Source: CANDYO01 sp964627795 (GTDB taxonomy: Bacteria > Pseudomonadota > Alphaproteobacteria > Rickettsiales > CANDYO01). Taken from it: DNA of 64,000 bases. The stretch covers positions 1 to 64,000 of the forward strand of contig CAZVLF010000010.1 of NCBI GenBank assembly GCA_964627795.1. Reading direction: 5' to 3'. The notes under the pieces are model-generated. The model saw nothing but the letters and a program-made list of their open reading frames with translations. It was not told where the DNA came from and searched no databases. The position numbers and the translations under genes are program-made. This document shows positions 34,189 to 42,953 of this stretch, one piece after another. Within the stretch, counting starts at the first letter, position 1. Each line of letters begins with the position of its first letter.

Positions 34189-35820
34189 ATGCTACAATCG
34201 CTTAAACTAAATCAATTCCTGCTATTTAAAAACAAAGAAATTAATTTTTCAGGTGAATTTACTGTTATTACTGGTGAAACTGGATCAGGGAAATCTATGT
34301 TTATTAAAGCGCTTCGTTTTGTTTTAGGGGAAAAGCAAGATTTACCAGCAATGGATTATTCTGTGGCAGCAGAGTTTAATACCACTAAAGCAGATTCAAA
34401 AATAAAGGAACTCCTGGACGAATATGATATAAATTATGAAGATAACGTAATTATCTTGCGAAGAAACCTAACCAAAGAAGGAAAAAGCAAAGCTTTTGTT
34501 AATGATGTTCCAGTTACTATTAAATTGCTTAAGTCTATAGGTGAAGAGCTTATAGAATTTCACTCTCAACATAAACAATTAGATGCTTTTTCAGCTAATA
34601 ATAGTTTACTTATAATTGATCAATTTTTGGATAATCAAAATCTCTTAGCTCAAATAAACCAGCTATACCAAAAATATATAATTTTAGAAGATAAATTGAA
34701 AAAATTAGTAAAAGAGGAAGAAGATTTAAAGAGAGATCAAGATTATGTTGAGTTTGCGCTTCAAGAAATCAAAAATTTAAATCTTAAAATTGATGAAGAA
34801 GAAGAATTAATTGAAAAAAAGAGAAATTTTGCTGATAAACAAAAAATAAATCAGGTTCTTCTGGAGATTAAACAAAATTTTAGTCATGGAAATAATATTA
34901 TTTCTAATTTGATTCGCGGACAAAGAGGAATTAGTAAATATGAAGGAATGAATGATCTAAATGATCAAATAGAAGCATGTCTGGAAGCATTAAGTGAATT
35001 AGAATCAAGCACGGAAAATAAGATTAGAGAGAATAATATTTTAGATAATCTTGACCAAATTGAAGAAAGACTTTCAAAAATCAAAGAGCTATCACGCAAA
35101 TATCGATGTTCTTCAAATCAATTGATTGATATTGGCAAAGATTATGAAGAGAAAATAGAAAGATTATCTGAGATTAGCAAAGATATAAAAATTAGCCTTG
35201 AAGAAAAAGAAAAAATTTTAAAAGAATATTTTTTATTGGCTCAAGAATTATCATTGCAACGAGAAAAAGTTGCTAAAAAACTAGAGAAAATGATTATCAA
35301 TGAACTTAAGCTATTGAAACTAGAACAAGTAGAATTACATATATCAATATCAGCTGATGAAACAAGGGTTATTTCTCCTAAAGGTAAAGATAAGTGTTTA
35401 TTTATGATCAAAACAAATAAAGGATTTAATTTTGCCCCTATAAATGAAATAGCTTCAGGAGGAGAGTTATCAAGAATTATGTTGGCTTTTAAGGTTGCTC
35501 TGGCTACAACTCATAAGAAAACAACAATAATATTTGATGAAATTGACTCAGGTACCGGTGGTGCAGTAGCAGAGGTTATTGGTAAGAGACTGAAGCTTTT
35601 AGCTGAGCATGATCAGATTATAACCATTTCACATCAACCTCAGGTGGCTGCTAAGGCTAGCCAACATTTGGTGATAAAAAAATCTAATCAAGATGTTGCT
35701 TCAGCTGATTTAGTAGATTTAGTAAAAGAAGAAAAAATTAACGAGATTGCTAGAATGTTATCAGGTGAAAATATAACTAAATCTGCTATTGATGCGGCAA
35801 TTAGTTTAATGGAAGCTTAG
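34189..35820 (+). CDS. recN: DNA repair protein RecN
   Basis: This is a 543-residue SMC-like ATPase acting on double-strand breaks. The N-terminal Walker A is GETGSGKS (about residues 29-36) with the FHSQHKQLDA block. A long coiled-coil follows (about 150-360). The C-terminal half has the signature IASGGELSRIMLAFK and Walker B TTIIFDEIDSGTGG. Length is normal for RecN. It begins one base after the rluC-like stop. Confidence 0.95.
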   Translation: MLQSLKLNQFLLFKNKEINFSGEFTVITGETGSGKSMFIKALRFVLGEKQDLPAMDYSVAAEFNTTKADSKIKELLDEYDINYEDNVIILRRNLTKEGKSKAFVNDVPVTIKLLKSIGEELIEFHSQHKQLDAFSANNSLLIIDQFLDNQNLLAQINQLYQKYIILEDKLKKLVKEEEDLKRDQDYVEFALQEIKNLNLKIDEEEELIEKKRNFADKQKINQVLLEIKQNFSHGNNIISNLIRGQRGISKYEGMNDLNDQIEACLEALSELESSTENKIRENNILDNLDQIEERLSKIKELSRKYRCSSNQLIDIGKDYEEKIERLSEISKDIKISLEEKEKILKEYFLLAQELSLQREKVAKKLEKMIINELKLLKLEQVELHISISADETRVISPKGKDKCLFMIKTNKGFNFAPINEIASGGELSRIMLAFKVALATTHKKTTIIFDEIDSGTGGAVAEVIGKRLKLLAEHDQIITISHQPQVAAKASQHLVIKKSNQDVASADLVDLVKEEKINEIARMLSGENITKSAIDAAISLMEA

Positions 35821-35855
35821 TGTTTTAATAAAATGAAATATAGATTTTTAAAGTT

Positions 35856-36578
35856 ATGTTAGTAGTAAAGGAAATCGGAAAAAAATATGATAATCGCTTA
35901 GTGTTAAGAAAAGCTTCTTTAACCCTTAAGAGAGGAGAAATAGTTGGTTTGCTTGGACCAAATGGAGCAGGTAAGACTACTTGCTTTTATATCATTAGTG
36001 GTTTAATTAAGCCTGATTTTGGTTCAATTATTTTAGAGGGAGAAGATATTACAAAGCTGCCAATGCATAAAAGAGCGCAGTTTGGAATAGGTTATTTGCC
36101 GCAAGAATCATCGGTATTTAGAGGGCTAACTGTTGAAGAAAATATTATGGCTGTTCTTGAAGTAGCTGAGACTAATAAAGAAATTCAAGAAAAAAGATTA
36201 GAAGAATTATTAGCAGAATTTTCTATCACTCATTTAAAAAATATCTTGTCCGTTAACCTTTCTGGAGGAGAGCGAAGAAGAGTAGAAATTGCAAGAGCTT
36301 TAGCAGCCTCGCCTCAATATATATTATTAGACGAGCCGCTTGCTGGAATTGATCCAATAGCAATTGCAGATATTAGAAATTTAGTTTACCATTTAAAAGA
36401 TAGGAATATAGGAGTATTAATAACAGATCATAATGTTCGTGAAACTCTAGGTATAGTTGATCGTACTTATATAATTTATGATGGCGAAGTACTAGTTGAA
36501 GGAACTAAAGAGGAAATAGTTAATCATGAAGTTGTAAGAAAAGTATATCTAGGGGATAGTTTTAATTTATCAACTTAA
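35856..36578 (+). CDS. lptB: Lipopolysaccharide export ATPase
   Basis: This 240-residue ABC ATPase powers LPS extraction from the inner membrane with LptFG. Walker A is GPNGAGKT (about 33-40), the signature LSGGERRRVEIARAL, Walker B LLDEPLAGIDP, and the switch His lies in TDHNVRET. The GxLPQESSVFRGLTVEENI region is typical of LptB. Its presence implies an LPS-like outer membrane. In many proteobacteria rpoN follows lptB; here hpf follows after 16 bases with no rpoN. Confidence 0.95.
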   Translation: MLVVKEIGKKYDNRLVLRKASLTLKRGEIVGLLGPNGAGKTTCFYIISGLIKPDFGSIILEGEDITKLPMHKRAQFGIGYLPQESSVFRGLTVEENIMAVLEVAETNKEIQEKRLEELLAEFSITHLKNILSVNLSGGERRRVEIARALAASPQYILLDEPLAGIDPIAIADIRNLVYHLKDRNIGVLITDHNVRETLGIVDRTYIIYDGEVLVEGTKEEIVNHEVVRKVYLGDSFNLST

Positions 36579-36594
36579 AAATTAGGAGGAGTAT

Positions 36595-37173
36595 ATGGTT
36601 ACAACAGTTTCTGGTAAACATATGGATGTAGGAGATTCATTAAAACAATATGTTAATGATAGGATAGATGCTGGAGTAAAAAAATATCTTCAGCATATAA
36701 CAAATGCTAAAATAGTTTTTTCTAAGAATAATTATCTTTATCATGCTGATATAATAATTCATGATAACCACATAGGAATAGCTAAGGCTGAAAGTGAATC
36801 TGATGATGTTTATGCAGCTTTTGATACAGCAATTATAAAAATAGAAAAACAATTGCGAAAATATAAAACCAAAATTAAGAAGAAAATTCATTCTGAAACA
36901 ATTAGAGCAGAAGTGGATTACTTTATGGAAGGCACTAAATATACTTTAAATATGCCTTCATATATGGAAGAAAGCGAAGAAGATAACCACCATGAGCCTA
37001 TTACAATTGCTGAAACTGCAACAAAAATAGAAAATCTAACTGTTGGTGAAGCGATTATGAAAATGGAATTAGCTCATTTACCTGCTTTAATGTTTGTGAA
37101 TAAAGTTAATAATAGGGTAAACATGGTTTATCATCGCAATGATGGAAATATTGCATGGGTTGATACTAAATAA
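36595..37173 (+). CDS. hpf: Ribosome hibernation promoting factor, long form
   Basis: This 192-residue protein pairs or silences idle ribosomes. The N-terminal domain (1-105) has the RaiA/YfiA fold character (SGKHMDVGDSLKQYVNDRI). The C-terminal domain (about 135-190) includes VGEAIMKMELAHLPALMFVN and the VVYRRxDGNxGLI-like stretch MVYHRNDGNIAWV, which marks the long dimerising form. AGGAGG precedes the start, one of the strongest ribosome sites in the window. It lies between lptB and the flavoprotein gene. Confidence 0.92.
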   Translation: MVTTVSGKHMDVGDSLKQYVNDRIDAGVKKYLQHITNAKIVFSKNNYLYHADIIIHDNHIGIAKAESESDDVYAAFDTAIIKIEKQLRKYKTKIKKKIHSETIRAEVDYFMEGTKYTLNMPSYMEESEEDNHHEPITIAETATKIENLTVGEAIMKMELAHLPALMFVNKVNNRVNMVYHRNDGNIAWVDTK

Positions 37174-37190
37174 ATAATAAGGAGTAAGAA

Positions 37191-37763
37191 ATGATAAAAG
37201 TTACAATCGCATATCATAGTGGATATGGTCATACTGCTAAAGTTGCAGATTATACCGCTCAAGGAGCTAAAAATGTTCCAAATACCGAAGTAAATGTTAT
37301 TAATGTAGGTAATATGGAAGAAAAAGATTGGTCTGTTCTAGATGAATCTCATGCAATTATTTTTGGTTGCCCTACCTATATGGGAGGTGTTTCAGCTAAA
37401 TTTAAAGAATTTATTGATTCTGCTTCAAAAAAATGGTTTGAACAAAAATGGAGAAATAAAATTGCTGCAGGTTTTACAAACTCTGGAGCTTATAGTGGAG
37501 ATAAGCTTAACTCATTAGTTCAGTTGGCTATTAATGCCTGCCAACATGGAATGATTTGGGTTGGTAATGTTGGCATGGCTGCACCTGGAAAAGGCACAGA
37601 AGGGCCTGATTCTACTCAGCTTAACCGCATTGGAAGCTGGCTTGGTCTTTCTACCCAATCAAATAACGAAAAACCTGAAGTTTCTCCTCCTATTGGAGAT
37701 TTAGAAACAGCAAGATTATTTGGTGAAAGAATAGCTGAAATTACGCATAGGTTTCATGGCTAG
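37191..37763 (+). CDS. WrbA-like flavodoxin-fold NAD(P)H:quinone oxidoreductase
   Basis: This is a 190-residue FMN-binding flavodoxin-fold protein. The FMN phosphate loop is at HSGYGHTAKVA (about 9-19), followed by IIFGCPTYMGGVSAKFKEF and the FTNSGAYSGDKLNSL block, as in WrbA-type and related quinone reductases. It would make two-electron reductions of quinones, limiting oxidative stress. The name wrbA is likely but not certain. It is the last gene of the run and is followed by a terminator. Confidence 0.85.
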   Translation: MIKVTIAYHSGYGHTAKVADYTAQGAKNVPNTEVNVINVGNMEEKDWSVLDESHAIIFGCPTYMGGVSAKFKEFIDSASKKWFEQKWRNKIAAGFTNSGAYSGDKLNSLVQLAINACQHGMIWVGNVGMAAPGKGTEGPDSTQLNRIGSWLGLSTQSNNEKPEVSPPIGDLETARLFGERIAEITHRFHG

Positions 37764-37789
37764 CTAGCATTTTTCATGTAAGATTTTGA

Positions 37790-37821
37790 AGCATCCACTA
37801 AAAGTAAGTGGATGCTTTTTT
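37790..37821 (+). terminator. Rho-independent terminator after the flavoprotein gene
   Basis: GCATCCACT (37791-37799) pairs perfectly with AGTGGATGC (37807-37815), with a seven-base loop and then six T. It ends the plus-strand operon. On the minus strand no T-run follows the stem, so it works for the plus strand only. Confidence 0.9.
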
Positions 37822-37827
37822 ATGTTG

Positions 37828-38658
37828 CTAACTGCCTTCACTTGATACAATATTTGATAAATCTCCAATATAATTAGAAATAGTTTCAAAAATTTGCTTT
37901 ATATATTCAGGTGAAATGATAATTGGTAAATCATTACTTAAAGCAGAAAGCGTGATAGGCGCTATTGGGCTAAAAGATAAGCTATTAAGCAACTCTTTAG
38001 TTTCTGCATCAAAGCGATTAAATTCTTTCTGCTCTTCAAGAGAATTAAAGCTATTTATAGTTCTATGCATTAACTGATCAATATTTGGATCATTATATTT
38101 AAGATTATAAACTGCATATACCTGAGGGTCACCTAGCATTTTTTTAGAAGTTGCAAGTGCTTCTTTAACGCTATGTTGTTTAAAATACGCTTCAGCTTCT
38201 TCAAGAGGGTTTTTTGAAGAAGCTTTTTCACTATCAATTAACTCAGGTGCCCCCAATATATTAAGAAAAAGAGCAGGATTATTGCTAGCTCTTGCAAGAC
38301 CTAAAGCATAATCATCTATAGTTTCAGGCGCAGTATCAGCTAAGAGCTTAACTATTCGTGGATCAATATTTGGGTTTTGCAATGCAACATGAAGAGCTGT
38401 ATGTCCTGCTCTGCTACCATCATTTAGATTAGATAAAGATACTAGATATTCAACCATTTCTAAATGAGCATCTCTATCTTCTTCATCTACATTATCGTAA
38501 CTTACAGCCATTATTAGAGCAGTACTTTCACTATCTAAAAACCTTGCAGAACCTATGGGATAATCTTCATTATATAATTGTTTAAATTCTTCTATTTCAG
38601 AATTTACTATTGCATCTAAAAGTCTTTCTTGAGCATCATGATCAAATTTTTTAGGCAT
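37828..38658 (-). CDS. Ankyrin-repeat protein, 276 residues
   Basis: This is a cytoplasmic or secreted protein with ankyrin-type repeats in the first half. A TALIMAVSYDNVD repeat lies at about 46-58, and an AGHTALHVALQNPN repeat at about 84-97 with the characteristic TALHxA core. The C-terminal half is helical and not recognised. AGGAGG is present just before the ATG. Ankyrin proteins in intracellular bacteria often act on host targets, but no secretion signal is visible here. It is downstream of the coiled-coil gene on the same strand. Confidence 0.82.
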   Translation of the reverse strand: MPKKFDHDAQERLLDAIVNSEIEEFKQLYNEDYPIGSARFLDSESTALIMAVSYDNVDEEDRDAHLEMVEYLVSLSNLNDGSRAGHTALHVALQNPNIDPRIVKLLADTAPETIDDYALGLARASNNPALFLNILGAPELIDSEKASSKNPLEEAEAYFKQHSVKEALATSKKMLGDPQVYAVYNLKYNDPNIDQLMHRTINSFNSLEEQKEFNRFDAETKELLNSLSFSPIAPITLSALSNDLPIIISPEYIKQIFETISNYIGDLSNIVSSEGS

Positions 38659-38757
38659 TATAACCTCCTAATAGTTGCATTTAAGATAGCTCCCCTTCCA
38701 ATTTTATCTATAGTTAAATCTTTATTAATTAGCAAGAAGATAATTAAGGGTTGATTT

Positions 38758-39945
38758 TTAAGATCTTATATTTTTAGCTTGTTCTTGGCTGATTGTTTTT
38801 ACATTAGGAGTTGTTTGAAGAGTAGGGTTGTTATTAATTTCATATTGGCTGGTAACCAAAGGGTCTGGTTTTTTCCTATCCTTCTTCTTTTCCCTTTTGC
38901 CAAGTGTATTCTTGCGTACTAATCCTTCGTCTTGGCTCATTTTATCTTCTATCGCTACTTTCATATCAACTTTTTCTTTAGCTTCTTCGATCTTCTGCTT
39001 AACCACTTCTTGTTGTAATTTTTCTATAGCTGTATCTTGGCTTTCTTGTTTTTTTATGTGGATAGCTTGTTTTAAATCTTCAAGTTTTTCTTGCGGGTTT
39101 AGCACAAAATCTCTGATTGTTTGTTCTATATTTCCAACCAATGTACCAACTGCTGTTAACCCACCTTCCACGTGCTTCTCAATAACTTCTACAACTTCTT
39201 TTATTTCTTGTTGTATAACATTTCCTTTATGCTTCATAAGCTCTTTATGGGAAACTTCACCTATATGATGCTCTTTTAAAAATTTATCCTTGTGTTTATT
39301 TATAACTTGGTGGTCAATTTCAAGTGTTGCTGCATTGCGCAAATATTCGTCTGATTGAGATAAGTCTTTTTTAATTTTAGCCTTTTCTTCTTCGCTTTGA
39401 GTTTGCTCAAGCTGCAATTTTAATTCTTCTTTTTTAACGCTAACAGCATTAGCTATCGCTTTTCTATGATGAATATGTTTTTCATCACTTACTAATTCAG
39501 CTAATTCTACTAAATCTTTGGTTTCTACTTTAGTGCCATTGTTAATAGATTCAGAAATATTTAAAGCACTCGCTACTTCAGTTGATGCAAAATATTTTTT
39601 AGCTGTTCCAAATAGATCTTTTTTTAATGAATCTTCAAATGCTTTTTTCTCAAATGCTGCAATAATATTATATAAAGCCTTTTGTTTCTCTTCTTCCTCT
39701 TCTTTAATTCTCTTTTCTAGTTCTTTGATTAAATTTTCAATCTTGGCTGATAAGTCATTTAAGCCATATTCTTTAGCTAAGTTATAAGCCAAAATCATCT
39801 TACCAAGAGAGCTTTCAGAAATTTTCTCATTCTTTGAACCATTAGTTTTTTCTATAAGTTTTTCTATTTTTGTTCTTGCTTCTTTGTCATTGCTAATAGA
39901 GCTTTTACTAAGAATAATATTATTTTCTTCTTTTGAACTAGGCAT
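38758..39945 (-). CDS. Unknown coiled-coil protein, 395 residues
   Basis: I do not recognise this protein. It contains no cysteine and is very rich in Lys and Glu. It has long heptad-like helices, for example IENLIKELEKRIKEEEEEKQ near residue 70 and EEAKEKVDMKVAIEDKM near 325. A His-rich patch (EKHIHHRKAI) lies near 155. The C-terminus is basic and low in complexity (KREKKKDRKKPDP), then Asn/Thr-rich. There is no signal peptide or membrane span. It may be a structural or secreted protein; this is inference. The 98-base gap to the ankyrin gene suggests they may share a transcript. Confidence 0.78.
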   Translation of the reverse strand: MPSSKEENNIILSKSSISNDKEARTKIEKLIEKTNGSKNEKISESSLGKMILAYNLAKEYGLNDLSAKIENLIKELEKRIKEEEEEKQKALYNIIAAFEKKAFEDSLKKDLFGTAKKYFASTEVASALNISESINNGTKVETKDLVELAELVSDEKHIHHRKAIANAVSVKKEELKLQLEQTQSEEEKAKIKKDLSQSDEYLRNAATLEIDHQVINKHKDKFLKEHHIGEVSHKELMKHKGNVIQQEIKEVVEVIEKHVEGGLTAVGTLVGNIEQTIRDFVLNPQEKLEDLKQAIHIKKQESQDTAIEKLQQEVVKQKIEEAKEKVDMKVAIEDKMSQDEGLVRKNTLGKREKKKDRKKPDPLVTSQYEINNNPTLQTTPNVKTISQEQAKNIRS

Positions 39946-40066
39946 TTGGAAATATCATCAATTTTATTTTTATAATAAATTAGAATAGTTAAGAAAGAAT
40001 TAATTAAGGAGATTCTCTATTATTTTAAAATGAATTTTATTAAACTAATGAAAATATTTAAAGAAG

Positions 40067-40141
40067 TGGTGCCGAATGTCGGATTCGAACTGACAACCTA
40101 CCGCTTACAAGGCGGTTGCTCTACCGTTGAGCTAATTCGGC
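40067..40141 (-). tRNA. tRNA-Thr (anticodon UGU)
   Basis: The minus strand folds as a complete tRNA of 75 nt including an encoded CCA. The acceptor pairs are GCCGAAT with ATTCGGC, the D-arm reads AGCTCAACGGTAGAGC, the anticodon stem is ACCGC/GCGGT and the loop is CTTGTAA (anticodon TGT). The T-arm contains GTTCGAATC. It reads ACA codons, common in this AT-rich genome. Confidence 0.95.
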
Positions 40142-40199
40142 TTTGAGAGTATATATTATAAAGCTTTTAATTTAAGTCAACATTAAATTTGAAAATTTA

Positions 40200-41111
40200 T
40201 CATATTTTTTTCGCTAATGGATGAAATTTATCTAAAACATTCTTTAGTTGCTTTTTATTCACATGAGTGTAAATTTGGGTTGTACTGATAGAACTATGGC
40301 CTAATAACTCTTGAATAGACCTTAAATCTGCTCCGTTAGCAAGTAAGTGTGAAGCAAAAGAATGACGAAGAACATGGGGAGAAATACTTTTGGGATCAAT
40401 TCCTGCCTTTAAAGCAAGCTCTTTTAGTAATTGGCCTAAACGATTGCGAGTTAAATGGCCTTCCTTACTTGAAGAAGGAAAAAGCCATAGCGAGCTATTT
40501 ATTTTGTTTTCCTGAAGGAAAAAATCTCGAATAAGAAGGTATTTTGTAAGAGCAAATTGTGCTCTTTCATTTAATATAGCAATCCTTTCTTTGTTTCCTT
40601 TACCCTTAACATAAAAGGTTGGTTTTATATTACCATTATCATATTCAAAAAATGATAATTTTAACCCAACCAATTCTGAAACTCGAAGACCAGCAGAATA
40701 TAAAATTGAAAGCATGCAAGAAAGCCTAATATCTTCGGGTGAGAGGCTTTGGTCTAAATATTGGAATAACTTATCAACCTCATTAATTTCAAGCATCTTT
40801 GGCAGAGATTTAGATTGTTTTTGTATATCTATTTCGGTAGTTGGGTTATCCAGTATTATTTCTTCTGAAGCTAGGAATAAATAAAATTGCTTAAAAGAGG
40901 ATATTTTTCTATTAATTGAGCGAGGACTATAACCTTGTTGTTTCAGGTAAGAAATAAATTTTCTTAGATCTTGCGATTTAAGCTCATCAAGATTTGAAGA
41001 AGAATGAAATTCAGCTAGTGAATTAAGATCTAACTTATAAGCAGCAATTGTGTTAATAGAAGCGGCACGCTCCGAAGAGAGCATCTCAAGAAATCTTTCA
41101 ATCAGGCACAT
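40200..41111 (-). CDS. xerD: Tyrosine recombinase XerD
   Basis: This is a 303-residue site-specific recombinase that resolves chromosome dimers at dif together with XerC. The N-terminal SAM-like core-binding domain (1-95) is followed by the catalytic domain. Visible active-site residues are Arg143 (SAGLRVSEL), Lys in KGKGNKER (169-176), His246 and Arg249 in HVLRHSFASH, His272 (LLGHSS) and Tyr281 (TQIYTH). Length and motifs fit the housekeeping protein, not an integrase. It lies between tRNA-Thr and the plsY operon terminator. Confidence 0.92.
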   Translation of the reverse strand: MCLIERFLEMLSSERAASINTIAAYKLDLNSLAEFHSSSNLDELKSQDLRKFISYLKQQGYSPRSINRKISSFKQFYLFLASEEIILDNPTTEIDIQKQSKSLPKMLEINEVDKLFQYLDQSLSPEDIRLSCMLSILYSAGLRVSELVGLKLSFFEYDNGNIKPTFYVKGKGNKERIAILNERAQFALTKYLLIRDFFLQENKINSSLWLFPSSSKEGHLTRNRLGQLLKELALKAGIDPKSISPHVLRHSFASHLLANGADLRSIQELLGHSSISTTQIYTHVNKKQLKNVLDKFHPLAKKI

Positions 41112-41214
41112 TATATTTAGGTTTTTTAACTTATCTAAAATAAGATTAGCATAATAAATTATCTTAACAATCTGTTTATATTTATTTTTATGGAGATTAA
41201 AAATGTAACTAAAT

Positions 41215-41257
41215 AAAAGGCATGCTCAAGTTAAAAAAATAAATCAACATGCCTTTT
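41215..41257 (-). terminator. Bidirectional terminator between plsY operon and xerD
   Basis: AAAAGGCATG (41215-41224) and CATGCCTTTT (41248-41257) form a perfect 10-bp inverted repeat with A-runs and T-runs on both sides. On the minus strand it follows the fabF-mltG-plsY operon. The plus-strand direction would serve little, as nothing is transcribed toward it. Confidence 0.75.
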
Positions 41258-41267
41258 TATCAATATA

Positions 41268-41411
41268 TTACTGCTTTAATTTTACTTCTTTATGTATTAA
41301 TTGTGGTTGATGAACTGGTGCTTTAGATAAGTAAAACATCGCTGCACCAAGTATAATCAATAATATTATAAGACTTGATTTAAAACTAAAAACTTTTGTT
41401 TTCGCTTTCAT
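41268..41411 (-). CDS. Small single-span membrane protein, 47 residues
   Basis: I do not recognise this gene, but it is well supported. Its ATG overlaps the plsY stop as ATGA, and it ends just before the operon terminator. The protein has a basic start (MKAKTKVFSFKS), one membrane helix (SLIILLIILGAAMFYL) and a short soluble tail with His, Gln and Lys. It is the last gene of fabF-mltG-plsY and is probably co-translated with plsY. A role in lipid synthesis or envelope growth is only suggested by position. Confidence 0.72.
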   Translation of the reverse strand: MKAKTKVFSFKSSLIILLIILGAAMFYLSKAPVHQPQLIHKEVKLKQ

Positions 41412-42001
41412 TTTTTATTACCTTTTTTAAATTTTGATTCTTCGCCTTTATATAAGCGGATAAAATTTTCCTTATGCTTTATTAATATAAGGGTAATTAA
41501 AAGAAGAACCAAGGAAAAATTATGATCAAGTGGCTTTAATAAAATTATGCTAACTATGCCAGAACATGATGCAACTATAGCAGCTAAAGAGGAATAGCCA
41601 GTTAGGTAAAATGTTATTATCCAAAAAAACATTAAAATAGCTGAAATTTCAGGAAATAAATATAAGCTATAACCAAGAAAACTTGCTACTCCTTTGCCTC
41701 CTTTGAATTTAAGCCAAATAGGAAATAAATGGCCTATTAAAGCAAACGCACCAGAATAAAATAGATTACTATAGCCTAATTTTGCAGACAGAATCATTGC
41801 TAAAATGATTTTTCCACTATCTGCTATAAGAGTTAATAAGGCTAGCTTTTTACTTCCTGTTCTTAAAACATTAGTGGTGCCAATATTGCCTGACCCAATT
41901 TTTCTTATATCACCATGTCCAGCAATATAACTGAATACTAAGCCAAAAGGGATGGAGCCAATTAAGTAAGCTAAAAATAAGATAAGATATTTATTGTCCA
42001 T
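41408..42001 (-). CDS. plsY: Acyl-phosphate:glycerol-3-phosphate acyltransferase
   Basis: This 197-residue inner-membrane enzyme makes 1-acyl-glycerol-3-phosphate from acyl-phosphate. Family motifs are GSIPFGLVFS near the N-terminus, GSGNIGTTNVLRTGSK (the phosphate-binding loop) and FKGGKGVA in the middle, with about five to six membrane segments. The start overlaps mltG by 11 bases, and the stop overlaps the small membrane gene. With plsC at the window end it gives the two acyl transfers to phosphatidate. Confidence 0.95.
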   Translation of the reverse strand: MDNKYLILFLAYLIGSIPFGLVFSYIAGHGDIRKIGSGNIGTTNVLRTGSKKLALLTLIADSGKIILAMILSAKLGYSNLFYSGAFALIGHLFPIWLKFKGGKGVASFLGYSLYLFPEISAILMFFWIITFYLTGYSSLAAIVASCSGIVSIILLKPLDHNFSLVLLLITLILIKHKENFIRLYKGEESKFKKGNKK

Positions 42002-42953
42002 TTCGATAATTTGTTACGTTATTGTTATGATCATTTAAGTTAGTTGAAAAATTATGCCCTCCTTGGTTATTTACTACAAAATAAAGCTCACTTGTAGGCA
42101 AAGGATTTAAAGCAGCCTCCAAAGAAGCAGCTCCTGGACTTGCTATTGCAGTTGGAGGAAGACCTGGATAAAGATAGGTGTTATAAGGAGAATCAAATTT
42201 TAAATCAGATCTGCTAATTGGGCGGTTTAATAAATATTCTCCTTTAGTAACGGCATATATTACTGTAGGATCTGCCTGGAGTTTCATTTTTTTGCGTAGT
42301 CTATTGATAAATACTCCAGATATTCTTGCTCTTTCACTAGGAAGAGATGTTTCTTTTTCAATTATAGAAGCTAAGCTAAGGGCTTCTTCTTTAGTTGAAA
42401 AGGGAAGGTCAGCTGCTCTTCTTTCCCATAAAATATCAATTACAATTTGGCTTTTTTTATAAATTCTATTTAATAACATCATTTTGCTTTCGCCATAAGT
42501 ATAATGATATGTATCAGCAAGTAGTTCGCCTTCTTTAAAATCTTTATTTATTTCTCCTACTAACATAGGATCATTATTGATTCTTGATAAGATTTCATAT
42601 TTAGTTGTTCCTTCAGGAATAGTGAATTTATGAATAATAACTTCACCTTGTTGCATCATTTTTATGATATCTTTTATGCTTGCATGGGCTGGAATTTCAT
42701 ATTCACCAGCTTGTAAAGGTTTGCCTTGGAAAAAAACACGATTTATTAGATAAAATACATTAGGATTAGAAATATATCCATTCTGCTTTAGCGTTTTGCC
42801 AATTTTTTTTACAGAAAATCCACGTTGAATTATAATTCTTTTTGCATCACTTTTAAGGCTTGGCGCCATAATATAATGGCTCAAATTTAAGTATAATAAA
42901 CTTGAGCCAACAATGAAAAGAAATATAAAAGAATGGATTATATTACGATACAT
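41991..42953 (-). CDS. mltG: Endolytic murein transglycosylase
   Basis: This is a 320-residue YceG-like enzyme that cuts nascent glycan strands and sets their length. One N-terminal membrane helix (HSFIFLFIVGSSLLYL) anchors it, a LysM-like region follows, and the catalytic part carries ASIIEKETSLPSERA, whose Glu is the likely acid, then LQADPTVIYAVTKG and the NTYLYPGLPPTAIASPG signature. It overlaps fabF and plsY by 11 bases each. It shows that peptidoglycan synthesis is kept. Confidence 0.94.
   Translation of the reverse strand: MYRNIIHSFIFLFIVGSSLLYLNLSHYIMAPSLKSDAKRIIIQRGFSVKKIGKTLKQNGYISNPNVFYLINRVFFQGKPLQAGEYEIPAHASIKDIIKMMQQGEVIIHKFTIPEGTTKYEILSRINNDPMLVGEINKDFKEGELLADTYHYTYGESKMMLLNRIYKKSQIVIDILWERRAADLPFSTKEEALSLASIIEKETSLPSERARISGVFINRLRKKMKLQADPTVIYAVTKGEYLLNRPISRSDLKFDSPYNTYLYPGLPPTAIASPGAASLEAALNPLPTSELYFVVNNQGGHNFSTNLNDHNNNVTNYRNGQ

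Noticed and set aside
40067..41111. tRNA-Thr next to a tyrosine recombinase as an integrated mobile element
   Set aside because: The recombinase has the length and motifs of housekeeping XerD, no duplicated tRNA end is seen nearby, and flanking genes are core functions.
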